Part shown: piece by piece, positions 46,834 through 56,385 of the stretch
How the letters are laid out: every line of letters starts with the position of its first letter
Position numbering within the stretch: the first letter of the stretch is position 1
Source: Algiphilus sp022763315
GTDB lineage: Bacteria > Pseudomonadota > Gammaproteobacteria > Nevskiales > Nevskiaceae
Strand: one strand, 5' to 3'
DNA: 64,000 nt
Assembly (NCBI RefSeq): GCF_965249985.1
Contig: NZ_OZ252280.1
The notes under the pieces: generated by a model
Seen by the model: the letters and a program-made list of their open reading frames with translations, nothing else
Database searches by the model: none
Told to the model about the DNA's origin: nothing
Made by a program: the position numbers and the translations under genes

Positions 46834-47783
46834 TTGAGGGCCACGCGCGGGTCCACGGCGCGATACAGCATGTCGTTCAGGATCAGCACCACCACAAAGA
46901 GCAGCGCGGTGGCGCCTACCACGGCCTTGAGCACGGGCTGATCTCCCGTGGTTACGGCGTCATAGGCCAGCTTGCCCACGCCGGGGATGCCGAAATAGCT
47001 CTCGATCAGCAGACTGCCCGCGATCACGATGGAGGGGATCGAAAACATGATGCGCGTAACGATGGGGATCAGGCTGTTCTTGAGCACGTATTTGCCGAGA
47101 ATCGCGACCGGCCCGGCCCCGAAAGCGCGTGCGGTCCGGATGTGGTCGCGTCCAATCTCCTCGACGAAGACGGCACGATAAAAACGCGTGTTGTAGCCCA
47201 GGGACACAAAGACAATCGCCAGCGTCGGCACAGTGACGTAGTAGAGATAACTGCCCAGGGAGCGCATGTCCCAGCCGCGCACAGGGAAATAGTTGATGCC
47301 GTAGCGCGACGAGAAGAACACCTGAAAGGCGATGATGATGATCAGGAAGCTGATGCTCATGCCGATCACCGAAAAGGCCATGATCCCGCGGTCCACCCAG
47401 CCGCCACGAAACCACGCCGCCAGCAGCGCCAGTGCGATTCCAAGCAGGTTGCCCAGTACGAAACCGGGCAGGGTCAGCGCCATTGATACCGGTACCGTTT
47501 CCGCGAGCAGTGATCGCACCGATTCGCCAGTGGAGATCGAGCGCCCCAGATCAAGCGTGGCCAACTCCACCAGGTAGTGCCAGTAGCGCACCAGAAATGG
47601 CTGGTCATAGCCCAACTGGATGCGCACCTGGGCGATCTGCTCCGCGGTCGGATTCTTGCCCACCAGCTCGAACGTCATATCCGGGCCGAAGTAGACCATC
47701 AGCAGGAAGCTGATGAAGGTCACCCCGAGGATCAATGGGATGCCGGTGGCGATCCGCCGTAGCAGATAAAGGCCAAGCTGCAT
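46830..47783 (-). CDS. Oligopeptide/dipeptide ABC transporter permease (OppB/DppB type)
   Basis: A 317-residue permease with six TM helices. The N-terminus LYLLRRIATGIPLILGVTF is typical. The EAA-like loop is RTARAFGAGPVAILGKYVLKN (RTARAFG, KYVLKN). It starts 15 bases downstream of the solute-binding protein gene. Confidence 0.92.
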   Translation of the reverse strand: MQLGLYLLRRIATGIPLILGVTFISFLLMVYFGPDMTFELVGKNPTAEQIAQVRIQLGYDQPFLVRYWHYLVELATLDLGRSISTGESVRSLLAETVPVSMALTLPGFVLGNLLGIALALLAAWFRGGWVDRGIMAFSVIGMSISFLIIIIAFQVFFSSRYGINYFPVRGWDMRSLGSYLYYVTVPTLAIVFVSLGYNTRFYRAVFVEEIGRDHIRTARAFGAGPVAILGKYVLKNSLIPIVTRIMFSIPSIVIAGSLLIESYFGIPGVGKLAYDAVTTGDQPVLKAVVGATALLFVVVLILNDMLYRAVDPRVALK

Positions 47784-47798
47784 GGTCAGCGCATCGCT

Positions 47799-49595
47799 CT
47801 AGGGCGTGGCGGCATCGACATCCACGAAACGAAGCCAGAAGCCGCCCAGGATGGCCGTGTCCGGCAAGCCCTTGACGTCCTTGTGCCAGAGGGACACGTG
47901 CGAGCGCGTCAACCCGATGATGCCGACGCAATCCTCGATCAGCATCCGGTTCATGCGCCGGTAGATCTCGGTACGCTCCGGCCCTGGCTGCATGGTCTTG
48001 GTCTGCCGGAACAGCCGGTTGTATTCGGGATTGTCGTAATTCGAGGCATTGCTGCCCGGCGCCGCATTCGGCCCATAGAACAGCTGCAACACGTTCTCCG
48101 CGTCGGGATAGTCCAGCTGCCAGCCATAGCCCATGATCGACAGCTTCGACGTGCGCAGCGCGCGGTTGTAGTCGCCAAAGGTGGCAAAGGTCTCGCCGTT
48201 GATCTTCTCGCGCGGAATGCCGACGTCGACCATGCGCCCACGGAAGGATTCGAACATCTCTCGCGCCAGCACCGAGGACACCAGGCCATAGTCCAGTACC
48301 GGCAGGTTGTCCTCGTTCCAGCCCGCCGCCTTCAGACGCTCCCTGGCCTGCTGGGGATTGTGCGCGACAGAGGCACGCGACAGGCTCGCATCGAACTCTT
48401 CGAGAATGGGCGGAATCACGCCCGGGAACACGATGCCAAGGCCCGAATAGAAGCGCTGATTGCGCGCCTCCCAGTCAAAGGCATCGCGCATGGCGCAGCG
48501 CAATTCGCGGTTGCGCGCCTCGCGCTCCGGATCCTCGTGATAGCCGATATCCGGATCGTCCATGTTGAAGACGGTGAACACCAGTCCGGCTTCTGGCCCG
48601 GACTCCATGTGATAGCGCTTGGCGTACTCCGGTTTCAGGGTGATGGGGTCCTTGCTCGCCAGGACCGCCTCGGTCTGCTCGACCGGCAGCCCGGAGAACT
48701 GGATTTCGCGCCCCGAGGTGAAGGAGGCCCAGCGCGCTGAGGATTCCTGGATGAAGTCGATCTCCAGGCGGTCGACGAAGGGCGGCGCCTTGCCGTCGAG
48801 ATCGGCGAGGCCATAGGCGGCGTGCGCGGCCGGGTCGTAGCCTTCGGCCTCCAGGTCGAGCGGCTCTTCCCGAAAATTCGGGTTCGGCTGGAAACGCACC
48901 TGCTGCTTGGAATACTCCAGCAGTTCATAGGGGCCTGAGCCCACCGCGCGCGTGCCCAGGTCGCGCCCGTAGGCGGCAACCGCCTCCGGTGGCACCACTG
49001 CCGCGAAGCCCATGGCAAGGGTGTGCACGAACTGCGGGAACGGTGCGGTCAGCTCAACGCGCAGAGTGAAATCGTCAAGGGCGCGCAGACCCGGCACGGT
49101 GGCCTCGTAGTCCGCCCCGGCTTCGGCCCAGGCTTCCATGCCCTTGATGCGCCCGGCCCAGAGCCATTTACCCTGCGAGGTGTTCTCGGGATCGAAGTGG
49201 CGCTTGAGCGAAAACACAACGTCGTGCGCCGTCACCGTGCGTCCCTTGCCACCTTCGAAAGCCGGGCTGTCGATATACCGCCCGCTTTTTTTCAGCGGGA
49301 TGGTGTAAACCAAGCCGTCTTCGGAGACTTCCGGCATGGCAGCGGCAAGATTCGGCGTCAGCGTGTACGGCCGCTCCAGATACTTGTAGCGGTAAAGCGT
49401 GTCGTAGGCGTTGACCACGACCAGGTTCGAATAGACGGTGGCCGCCTGCAGCGGGTCGATGTTGGTAGGCACTCCGGCCGCCGAATGGCGGTAGACCTTC
49501 AGTCCAGCATCGGGCTCCGGCTTGGAGCAGCCGGCCAGAGCGAGCGTCAGCGCGAGTGACGCAGCAAGGCTGCGCGCAGTCGTCAGTGGCTTCAT
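47799..49595 (-). CDS. Peptide-type ABC transporter solute-binding lipoprotein
   Basis: A 598-residue family 5 solute-binding protein anchored by a lipobox (LALAGC, Cys22). Typical segments are NIDPLQAATVYS, YTLTPNLAAAMPEVSEDGLVY, TAHDVVFSLKRHFD and AVGSGPYELLEYSKQQVRF. It delivers the substrate to the OppB/OppC pair. Substrate may be oligopeptides or cell-wall peptides, since it lies next to the amidase gene; that is inference. Confidence 0.92.
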   Translation of the reverse strand: MKPLTTARSLAASLALTLALAGCSKPEPDAGLKVYRHSAAGVPTNIDPLQAATVYSNLVVVNAYDTLYRYKYLERPYTLTPNLAAAMPEVSEDGLVYTIPLKKSGRYIDSPAFEGGKGRTVTAHDVVFSLKRHFDPENTSQGKWLWAGRIKGMEAWAEAGADYEATVPGLRALDDFTLRVELTAPFPQFVHTLAMGFAAVVPPEAVAAYGRDLGTRAVGSGPYELLEYSKQQVRFQPNPNFREEPLDLEAEGYDPAAHAAYGLADLDGKAPPFVDRLEIDFIQESSARWASFTSGREIQFSGLPVEQTEAVLASKDPITLKPEYAKRYHMESGPEAGLVFTVFNMDDPDIGYHEDPEREARNRELRCAMRDAFDWEARNQRFYSGLGIVFPGVIPPILEEFDASLSRASVAHNPQQARERLKAAGWNEDNLPVLDYGLVSSVLAREMFESFRGRMVDVGIPREKINGETFATFGDYNRALRTSKLSIMGYGWQLDYPDAENVLQLFYGPNAAPGSNASNYDNPEYNRLFRQTKTMQPGPERTEIYRRMNRMLIEDCVGIIGLTRSHVSLWHKDVKGLPDTAILGGFWLRFVDVDAATP

Positions 49596-49677
49596 CGATT
49601 CAGCATTCCCAGAGGCGGTGCCGCACCAGCGGCGTCGCTACAAGGCTAGCAAGGATCACGCCCAACCGGTGGATGGT

Positions 49678-51066
49678 TCAGGGGATCTGCAGAACCTGGC
49701 CGACGCGCAGCATGTCGCTGTCGAGATCATTGACCTGGCGCAGCCGCTGCGAATCCGTGCGATAGCGCTGCGCCAACTCGCTCAATGTGTCACCGCGTTG
49801 CACCGTATGCCGGTCGGTAGCCAACGCCGCGGTGGTGGCGCCGCCACGCGCATCGACGTAGCGCAGCGGTCGGTAGTTCTCGAAGTAGCTATGGATACCT
49901 TCGAAAATGGAATCCGCGATCCGCTGCTGAAAGGCGCCGGAGCCCAGCTTGCGTTCCTCGCCCGGATTAGTGATGAAGGCCGTTTCCACCAGCATTGAGG
50001 GAATATCGGGCGCCTTCAGCACCATGAATCCGGCGCGCTGCACGTCGCCGCGCTGCAGCTTGTTGAGCTGACCGAGCGACTGCAGCACCCGCTTACCCGC
50101 GTCGACGCTGGCCTCGATCGCGGCGGACTGGGAGATATCAAGCAGCACGTGTGCCAGCGTGTCTTCCTTGTCCGCCAGCTCGATGCCACCGACCAAGTCG
50201 GCCTCGTTTTCGCGTTTCGCCAACCAGCGCGCCTGTTCCGAACTGGCGCCATTCGGCGACAGGGTATAGACCGAGCTGCCACGCACGCGCGAATCGGTGA
50301 AACCGTTGGCATGAATCGATACAAAGAGATCCGCCTGGGCCGCGCGCGCCTTGCGCACCCGCTCGCGCAGGCCGATGTAGTAATCGCCACGCCGAATCAT
50401 GACGGCCTTGAAACCGGGCTCGGCGTTGACCAGATCCGCAAGCCTGCGGGAGATGGACAACACCACGTCCTTTTCCTTCAGACCGCTGGGGCCCAGCGCG
50501 CCCGGGTCTTCGCCGCCGTGACCGGCGTCGATGGCAATAATGATGTGCTTCTGCTCCAGACGGGCGGCCGGCTGTTGCAGGGCCGCTTCCTCAGCGCTGC
50601 TTGCCGCTGCGCCCGAGGGTGGCGTCGGCGACCGTTCGCGCTCCGCATCCGCAACATCCGGTTGCAGGTCCACCACGATGCGATGGCCGTATTGCGCCTG
50701 TGGCGACAGCGCAAAGCTGCTGGTTCGTGCGCTGCGCTCCAGGTCCAGCACCACGCGTAAGCGTCCATCCGGCTGGCGCGCACTACGCATGCCGCGTAGC
50801 AGCCCTTCGCCGCCCACCCTGTTCGGATCGAGTGCGCTGGAGCCGATATCGGCCAGGTCAATCACCACCCGTGCCGGATTCTCCAGCGTGAAGACTTGAT
50901 GCCCGGCGGCATCGCTCAGGTCGAAGACCACGCGCGTATTGTGTGGACCATCCCAGACCCGGACATCGCGCAGTTCAGCCGCCTGTGCAGAGGCACACAG
51001 CAGCGTCATGGCCATCGCCACGCGCCATGCGCCTACACCGTTGCGGACTGCTGCCAAGCGATTCAT
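49678..51066 (-). CDS. amiC: N-acetylmuramoyl-L-alanine amidase AmiC/AmiB type with LysM domain
   Basis: A periplasmic zinc amidase that cuts peptide stems from septal peptidoglycan. The 462-residue protein has a signal peptide (cleaved near AQA), an AMIN domain (about 30-125), an amidase_3 domain with the zinc ligands in DAGHGGEDPG, SIHANG and MLVETAFITN (about 170-395), and a C-terminal LysM domain (about 418-462, TVQRGDTLSELAQRY). The Pseudomonas equivalent is named AmiB. It overlaps no neighbour. Confidence 0.93.
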   Translation of the reverse strand: MNRLAAVRNGVGAWRVAMAMTLLCASAQAAELRDVRVWDGPHNTRVVFDLSDAAGHQVFTLENPARVVIDLADIGSSALDPNRVGGEGLLRGMRSARQPDGRLRVVLDLERSARTSSFALSPQAQYGHRIVVDLQPDVADAERERSPTPPSGAAASSAEEAALQQPAARLEQKHIIIAIDAGHGGEDPGALGPSGLKEKDVVLSISRRLADLVNAEPGFKAVMIRRGDYYIGLRERVRKARAAQADLFVSIHANGFTDSRVRGSSVYTLSPNGASSEQARWLAKRENEADLVGGIELADKEDTLAHVLLDISQSAAIEASVDAGKRVLQSLGQLNKLQRGDVQRAGFMVLKAPDIPSMLVETAFITNPGEERKLGSGAFQQRIADSIFEGIHSYFENYRPLRYVDARGGATTAALATDRHTVQRGDTLSELAQRYRTDSQRLRQVNDLDSDMLRVGQVLQIP

Positions 51067-51155
51067 AGACCTGTGTCCCAGTACCCCACACGCACGCTAC
51101 TGCATTCGGGCAGAGAGCGCAAGCATGAATCACTGCATAAACAGCAAGTAACGCG

Positions 51156-51656
51156 CTAATGATGAGAAAGTGAATGCAAAATCAGGTCTAGTGTGCCGGT
51201 GTGCGGCGCACGCAGCGCCGCCTGCCGACCGGTCCCTGCATTGGAGAGAACGACATGCAGATCCGGCGCCGGCAGCCCTCGGGCCACGCGCTCCGGCCAT
51301 TCGATCAACCACAGCGTGGTCTCGGGCGGACTATCGCGCAGACCCAGAAATTCCAGCTCATCGGGGCTGCTCAGCCGATAGCAGTCCATGTGCAGGACCG
51401 CGCCGTGGACCGTCTCGTAGGGTTCGACCAGCGTGTAGGTCGGGCTGCGCACCGCCCCTTCCACACCCAACGCGCGCAGAAAGGCACGTGCCAGGGTCGT
51501 CTTGCCGCTGCCCAGCGCGCCCTGTAGCCAAATGACCCCGCCAAGGGGTCTCGGCCAGGCCCGCGCGATGGCCGCACCCAAGGATTGGGTGGCGGCCTCA
51601 TCGGGAAGCCGCCGCGCCTGCGCTCCCGTTGCGGATCCAGCAGAACCGCCGCTCAC
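51156..51656 (-). CDS. tsaE: tRNA threonylcarbamoyladenosine biosynthesis protein TsaE
   Basis: A 166-residue P-loop ATPase needed to form t6A37 in tRNAs. Motifs are LQGALGSGKTTLARAFL, RSPTYTLVEPYE and MDCYRLSSPDELEFLGL. It overlaps the nnr stop. Conserved next to nnr and amiB/C in gammaproteobacteria. Confidence 0.95.
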   Translation of the reverse strand: MSGGSAGSATGAQARRLPDEAATQSLGAAIARAWPRPLGGVIWLQGALGSGKTTLARAFLRALGVEGAVRSPTYTLVEPYETVHGAVLHMDCYRLSSPDELEFLGLRDSPPETTLWLIEWPERVARGLPAPDLHVVLSNAGTGRQAALRAPHTGTLDLILHSLSHH

Positions 51657-53194
51657 GCCCGCTCCGGTCGCGGATTCACCGCAGCGCGCAAGTGCGCGAC
51701 CAGATCGCTGGGCAGCATGCCGCGTTCACCGTGGTGGGCCGCCAGATCACCAGCATGGGCATGCGCCAGTACGGCAGCGCGCGCCGCCTGCGCGGCTGAC
51801 ATGCCCTGCGCCATGCAGGCGGCGACCACGCCAGTCAGCACATCTCCACTCCCCCCAACGGCCATGCCCGGATTGCCGGCCGTGCACAGCCAGGGTGGAT
51901 CGCCCGACCGCTCGGCACTGACCAGCGTGCCCAGGCCCTTGATCAGCGCGGTGCAGCCGTAGCGTGCTTCGAGCGCCTCCAGCGCGGCAAGACGGTCGGC
52001 CTCTACGGCCGCGCCTCCTTCCCGACCGAGCAGGCGCGCGGCTTCGCCCGGATGCGGCGTGAGCACGGCGTTACGCAGTGGCACCGGCTGCTGCGCCAGA
52101 AGATTCAGCGCATCGGCATCCATCACCAGCGGCCGGTCAGCGTCCCGTGCTGCCTGGAACAGGCACCGCGACCAATCGCCCTGCCCCAACCCGGGTCCGA
52201 TGGCGACCACCGTGGCACGCTCCAGCAGGGGCGCTAGGGCCACAGCTTCATCCACTCCGTGCACCATCAGCTCGGCCTGGGCCATGGAGCACATCGCGGC
52301 ATGCGCCGGATGCGTCGCCACGCTGACCAGCCCGGCACCGCTGCGCAAGGCTGCCCGACCGGCAAGGAGGGCGGCACCCGCCATGCCTGGCGCTCCGCCG
52401 ATGATGAGGACGTGGCCGTGACGATTCTTGTGCGCATCGCGTGCACGCGGCCGGAAGAAGGACCGCAACTGCTGCGGTTCGAGGCGGCGCGCACGCGGAC
52501 GCACCCCCTCGAAGATAACGGGCGGCACCTGCAGGCCGGCGCAGTGCACGCTGCCAGCCGCGGCGGCACCCGCTGCGGTATGCAGCCCGACCTTGTCCGC
52601 GATGAAGGTCACCGTCATGTCCGCCTGCACCGCCGGGCCCAGCGCCTGACCGGTATCGGCATCGTGCCCGGAAGGCACATCCACCGCGAGCACGCGTGCA
52701 CCAGCGTTGCGCGCAGTCCGGATGCAGGCGATAGCCGCTGCCGCTTCCCCGCTAGGCGCGCGCGACAGGCCGGTGCCAAACAGCGCATCCACGACCCAGA
52801 CCGACTCCGCGTACCCCACATCGCCCGGCGGCGCCGGCGCAGGCGGCGGGATCGGCCGCTCGATGGCATCACTGACGGCACCGCGCGCAAGCCAGGCTGC
52901 GCGGGCGGTCGCGGCGTCGCCGCGTCGTTCTCCACCCAGCTCCCGGACTTCGACCGCCACGCCGTCGGCATGCGCGAGACAGGCGATCTCATAGCCGTCG
53001 CCGCCGTTATTGCCGCTGCCGCAGAACACCACCAGCCGATCCGGCAGTCCCCAGGCGCGCCGGGCGGTCTGCCAGGCGGCGGCCGCTGCGCGCTGCATCA
53101 GCGTGTAGCCCGGAATACCGTGGTCCTGGATCGCGCGCCGGTCGAGCTCGCGCACGTCGGCGGCGGCGTAGAATTGCTGCCATGCTTCGATCAT
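51653..53194 (-). CDS. nnr: Bifunctional NAD(P)HX epimerase and dehydratase (YjeF/Nnr)
   Basis: Repairs hydrated NAD(P)H. The 513-residue protein has an N-terminal epimerase domain (about 1-215, VVFCGSGNNGGDGYE, VDVPSGHDADTG) and a C-terminal ADP-dependent dehydratase domain (about 225-510, HVLIIGGAPGMAGA, TPHPGEAARLLG, NPGMAVGGSGDVLTG). The start ATG 53194 lies 14 bases from the divergent queG start. Confidence 0.95.
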   Translation of the reverse strand: MIEAWQQFYAAADVRELDRRAIQDHGIPGYTLMQRAAAAAWQTARRAWGLPDRLVVFCGSGNNGGDGYEIACLAHADGVAVEVRELGGERRGDAATARAAWLARGAVSDAIERPIPPPAPAPPGDVGYAESVWVVDALFGTGLSRAPSGEAAAAIACIRTARNAGARVLAVDVPSGHDADTGQALGPAVQADMTVTFIADKVGLHTAAGAAAAGSVHCAGLQVPPVIFEGVRPRARRLEPQQLRSFFRPRARDAHKNRHGHVLIIGGAPGMAGAALLAGRAALRSGAGLVSVATHPAHAAMCSMAQAELMVHGVDEAVALAPLLERATVVAIGPGLGQGDWSRCLFQAARDADRPLVMDADALNLLAQQPVPLRNAVLTPHPGEAARLLGREGGAAVEADRLAALEALEARYGCTALIKGLGTLVSAERSGDPPWLCTAGNPGMAVGGSGDVLTGVVAACMAQGMSAAQAARAAVLAHAHAGDLAAHHGERGMLPSDLVAHLRAAVNPRPERA

Positions 53195-53208
53195 GGCGTC
53201 GAGTATAA

Positions 53209-54276
53209 GTGTCCGCTGAGCCCTCGCTCGACCCGCTGCAGCTGGCGCGTTGCCTGCCCGAGTGGGCGCGCGCGGAAGGCTTTGCCGATGCGGCCGTGGC
53301 CCACACCGAACTCGCTGATGACATCGCGCATCTCGACGACTGGCTGGCCGCCGACCGGCACGGCAACATGCGCTGGATGGCCGACACGCGCGATCTGCGC
53401 GCCGACCCCTCGGCACTGCGTCCGGAAACGCGCAGCGTGATCAGCGTGCGCATGGACTACGGACTGGCGCCGGCATCGTCCTGGGCCGTGCTGCAGGACG
53501 GGTCGCGGGCTTATGTGTCGCGCTATGCCCTCGGCCGCGACTATCACAAGCTCATGCGCAAGCGCCTTGCCCGGCTGGCACAACGCCTGGCCGATGCGGT
53601 GGCCCCGCATGGCTACCGGGTCTTCGCCGACAGCGCTCCCGTACTTGAGAAGGCGTTGGCCCGCAACGCGGGGCTGGGCTGGATCGGCAAGCACACGCTC
53701 CTGCTCAATCGCGAGGCCGGATCCGGCTTCTTCCTGGGCGAGATCTACACCGACCTCGAACTGCCCGTGACCGCCGCAGCGCGCAGCAACCACTGCGGCA
53801 GTTGCCAAGCCTGCATCGATATCTGCCCGACGCGCGCCATCGTCGCCCCTTATGAGCTCGACGCCACGCGCTGCATTTCCTATCTGACGATCGAACATCG
53901 CGGCAGCATTCCGCTACACCTGCGCGCAGCCATTGGCAACCGCATTTTCGGCTGCGACGACTGTCAGTTGGTGTGCCCGTGGAACCGCTATGCACAGCAG
54001 GCAGCGATCCCCGACTTTGCGCCACGCCACGGCCTCGACCAGGCGACCCTGCTCGCGCTGTTCGCGTGGAGCGCCGAGCAGTGGGAGACGCGGACCCAAG
54101 GCATGGCGTTGCGACGAGCGGGCTATACCGGATGGCTGCGCAATATTGCCGTGGCGCTTGGCAATGCCCCCACCAGCGAGGCCGTCGTTGCGGCACTGCG
54201 CAGCCGGGTCGAGAGCGCGGACCCCGTGGTCCGCGAACACGTGCAGTGGGCGCTGGCCCAGCACGGTAGCACCTAG
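53209..54276 (+). CDS. queG: Epoxyqueuosine reductase
   Basis: The last step of queuosine synthesis in tRNA, cobalamin-dependent. The 355-residue protein has ADSAPVLEKALARNAGLGWIGK split over its active-site region, the two 4Fe-4S motifs CGSCQACIDICP and a second CDDCQLVCPWN, and a C-terminal HEAT-like part. The start is a GTG at 53209. Divergent from nnr, as in E. coli (yjeS / yjeF). Confidence 0.94.
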   Translation: MSAEPSLDPLQLARCLPEWARAEGFADAAVAHTELADDIAHLDDWLAADRHGNMRWMADTRDLRADPSALRPETRSVISVRMDYGLAPASSWAVLQDGSRAYVSRYALGRDYHKLMRKRLARLAQRLADAVAPHGYRVFADSAPVLEKALARNAGLGWIGKHTLLLNREAGSGFFLGEIYTDLELPVTAAARSNHCGSCQACIDICPTRAIVAPYELDATRCISYLTIEHRGSIPLHLRAAIGNRIFGCDDCQLVCPWNRYAQQAAIPDFAPRHGLDQATLLALFAWSAEQWETRTQGMALRRAGYTGWLRNIAVALGNAPTSEAVVAALRSRVESADPVVREHVQWALAQHGST

Positions 54277-54281
54277 GCGAC

Positions 54282-54316
54282 GTCCCCATCCGACGCAGCT
54301 GGCGTCGGACGGGGAC
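54282..54316. terminator. Terminator-like hairpin between queG and the aminotransferase gene
   Basis: Arms of 6 plus 8 base pairs separated by one mismatch (54282-54296 with 54302-54316) and a 5-base loop. It sits between two convergent stops. No T-tract in either direction. Confidence 0.55.
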
Positions 54317-54326
54317 GCCTCGCCGA

Positions 54327-55469
54327 TCAGGCGCTGACGGCCACCTTCGCGCGCTGCTCGCTGAGCACCGCGCGCAATGCCTCGAGACAGAAGTCGACGT
54401 GACGTTCGTCGGCGCCCTGCCCCATCAATCCGATGCGCCAGACCTTGCCGGCGAGATCGCCGAGACCGGCGCCAATTTCGAGGCCGTGCTGCTCCAAGAG
54501 GGCGCTGCGGACTTCGGCATCGTCGACGCCATCGGGAATGCAGACACTGTTGAGCTGTGGCAGGCGCTCTGCCTCTGGCACGAGGAGTTCCAGCCCGAGG
54601 GTGTCGAGCCCGCGCTTGAGACGCGCATGCGCCTCGTGATGACGTGCCCAGCTGTTCTCAAGGCCGAGTTCGTGCAGCATGACCAGCGCTTCGTGCAGGC
54701 CGTAGAGCGCATTGATCGGGGCCGTGTGGTGATAGGCGCGCTTTGCGCCGCCCTGCCAGTAGCCCATGACCAAGCGCAGGTCCATGAACCAGCTCTGCAC
54801 ATCGTGGCTGCGGGCCTTGACCCGTTCCACGGCGCGCGCGGAGAAAGTCACCGGCGACAGTCCCGGCGGGCAGGACAGGCACTTCTGGGTGCCGGAATAG
54901 ACGGCATCAAGCCCCCAGGCATCCACTTCCAGCGGAATGCCGCCGAGTGAGGTCACGGTATCGACAATGGTCAGCATGCCGTGCCGCTGCGCGAGCGCGG
55001 CCAGTGTCTCGGCGTCGCTGCGCGCCCCGGTGGAGGTCTCGGCGTGGACGAAGCCCAGTACGCTGGCTTCAGGATGCGCCTTGACGGCCTCTTCGACCGC
55101 AGCAACATCCACCGCGCGACCCCAGGGACTGGTCACCATGACGACGGTAGCGCCACAGCGCTCGGCCATTTGCTTCATGCGACCGCCGAAGACGCCGTTC
55201 TGGCAGACGATGATGGTGTCGCCGGGCTCAAGCAGATTGACGAAGCAGGCCTCCATGCCGACCGAACCCGGACCGGAAACGGGAAAGGTCAACGCATTCT
55301 CGGTCCGGAAGGTCTGGCGCAGGAGACCACAGATCTCATCCATGAGACCGACAAAGGCCGGGTCCAGATGGCCGATGGTGGGACGCGCCATGGCTTCCAG
55401 CACGCGCGGATGGACATCGGAGGGACCCGGTCCCATCAGGGTGCGGCGAGGCGGCTCGAAGGACTTCAT
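54327..55469 (-). CDS. Alanine/serine-glyoxylate-type aminotransferase (class V)
   Basis: A 380-residue PLP enzyme of the AGXT/serine-pyruvate family. The PLP lysine is in SGTQKCLSCPPG, with FVHAETSTGA and DTVTSLGGIPLEVD as family marks and LMGPGPSDVHPRV near the start. It probably moves amino groups from alanine or serine to glyoxylate or pyruvate; which pair is not readable. ATG 55469 is the family start. A TATACT-like -10 lies upstream near 55535. Confidence 0.9.
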   Translation of the reverse strand: MKSFEPPRRTLMGPGPSDVHPRVLEAMARPTIGHLDPAFVGLMDEICGLLRQTFRTENALTFPVSGPGSVGMEACFVNLLEPGDTIIVCQNGVFGGRMKQMAERCGATVVMVTSPWGRAVDVAAVEEAVKAHPEASVLGFVHAETSTGARSDAETLAALAQRHGMLTIVDTVTSLGGIPLEVDAWGLDAVYSGTQKCLSCPPGLSPVTFSARAVERVKARSHDVQSWFMDLRLVMGYWQGGAKRAYHHTAPINALYGLHEALVMLHELGLENSWARHHEAHARLKRGLDTLGLELLVPEAERLPQLNSVCIPDGVDDAEVRSALLEQHGLEIGAGLGDLAGKVWRIGLMGQGADERHVDFCLEALRAVLSEQRAKVAVSA

Positions 55470-55561
55470 GTGAGGCGTGCGCAACCTTTTCAGTGCGCAA
55501 CGATGGTGCAAATCGGGCGCGCGAGTATAGACAAGGCCCTGACGAATCGCACCTCCGTCCG

Positions 55562-56380
55562 TCAGTCGGGCGCGGTTGCCGCCAGGTTGTCGCGCGCTGT
55601 CTGCAGGTCCGGATTCAGGCGCAGCGCATCCTGCCAATAACGGCGCGCTTGCGCGGTGTCGCCCATCGCATAGTGCGCGTTGCCAAGCGCGGCGTGCGCC
55701 AGCGCCGATTCCGGCCAGCGCGTCACGGCTGTCGTGAAGGCGGCCAGCGCCAGCCCGGTCTGGCCGGCAGATTCCGCCGGCGCGGCAGCGCGCAGCCATT
55801 GCAGCGGTTGCGCGAAGGGGGGCGCCGCGTCAGGCGCGCTCACCACCATCCCCCAGTAGTCCGACCGCGCCCAGGTGCGCAGGAAGATATCGATGGGGGC
55901 ATGGCGCCTGGGTTCGCGGCCGGAGCGCAGCACCACGGTACCGCGCTCTGCGTCGACGCCGACGACCACCGCGTAGTGCCATCGAGGAATCCAGCGCACG
56001 CCAAGGTTCTGCAGCACCAGCACCGGGTAGCCTGCGTCCAATGCTGCCAATAGGCCGTCCATGCTGCCGTTGATGGTCAGCGGTACGCGCCCTTGCGCAC
56101 GACTCACCGCGAGCAATTCGGTACGTAGCGTCCCAGCACGCTCGGGTACGAATAGGACCGGCGACAGCGCATCCGGCGTCAACTCGGTGCGCCCGCTGTC
56201 CACCAGCAGAGTCGCCAGCGCCGCTGGCCCGCAGTGGTCCACCCGCTGCTCGAAGAAGGGGGTGGCGGCCAACTCGGCCGGCGCCTGCGCGAGATCGCCA
56301 GGCGCCGGCCCGCGCAGGGCACAGCCACTGAGCGCCACCACCGCCAACGCCGTAGCGGAGCGCCAGGCGCAGCGCGACAC
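55562..56380 (-). CDS. PA2778-type cysteine peptidase lipoprotein with TPR
   Basis: A 272-residue protein with a lipobox (ALSGC, Cys20), a C39-like papain-fold domain with the catalytic Cys in VDHCGPAALATLL and His in RWHYAVVVG (about residues 38-185), and a C-terminal TPR-like tail (about 215-272). The family name comes from Pseudomonas aeruginosa PA2778; its substrate is not known. It follows the PA2779-type gene after five bases. Confidence 0.85.
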   Translation of the reverse strand: MSRCAWRSATALAVVALSGCALRGPAPGDLAQAPAELAATPFFEQRVDHCGPAALATLLVDSGRTELTPDALSPVLFVPERAGTLRTELLAVSRAQGRVPLTINGSMDGLLAALDAGYPVLVLQNLGVRWIPRWHYAVVVGVDAERGTVVLRSGREPRRHAPIDIFLRTWARSDYWGMVVSAPDAAPPFAQPLQWLRAAAPAESAGQTGLALAAFTTAVTRWPESALAHAALGNAHYAMGDTAQARRYWQDALRLNPDLQTARDNLAATAPD

Positions 56381-56385
56381 GTGGA

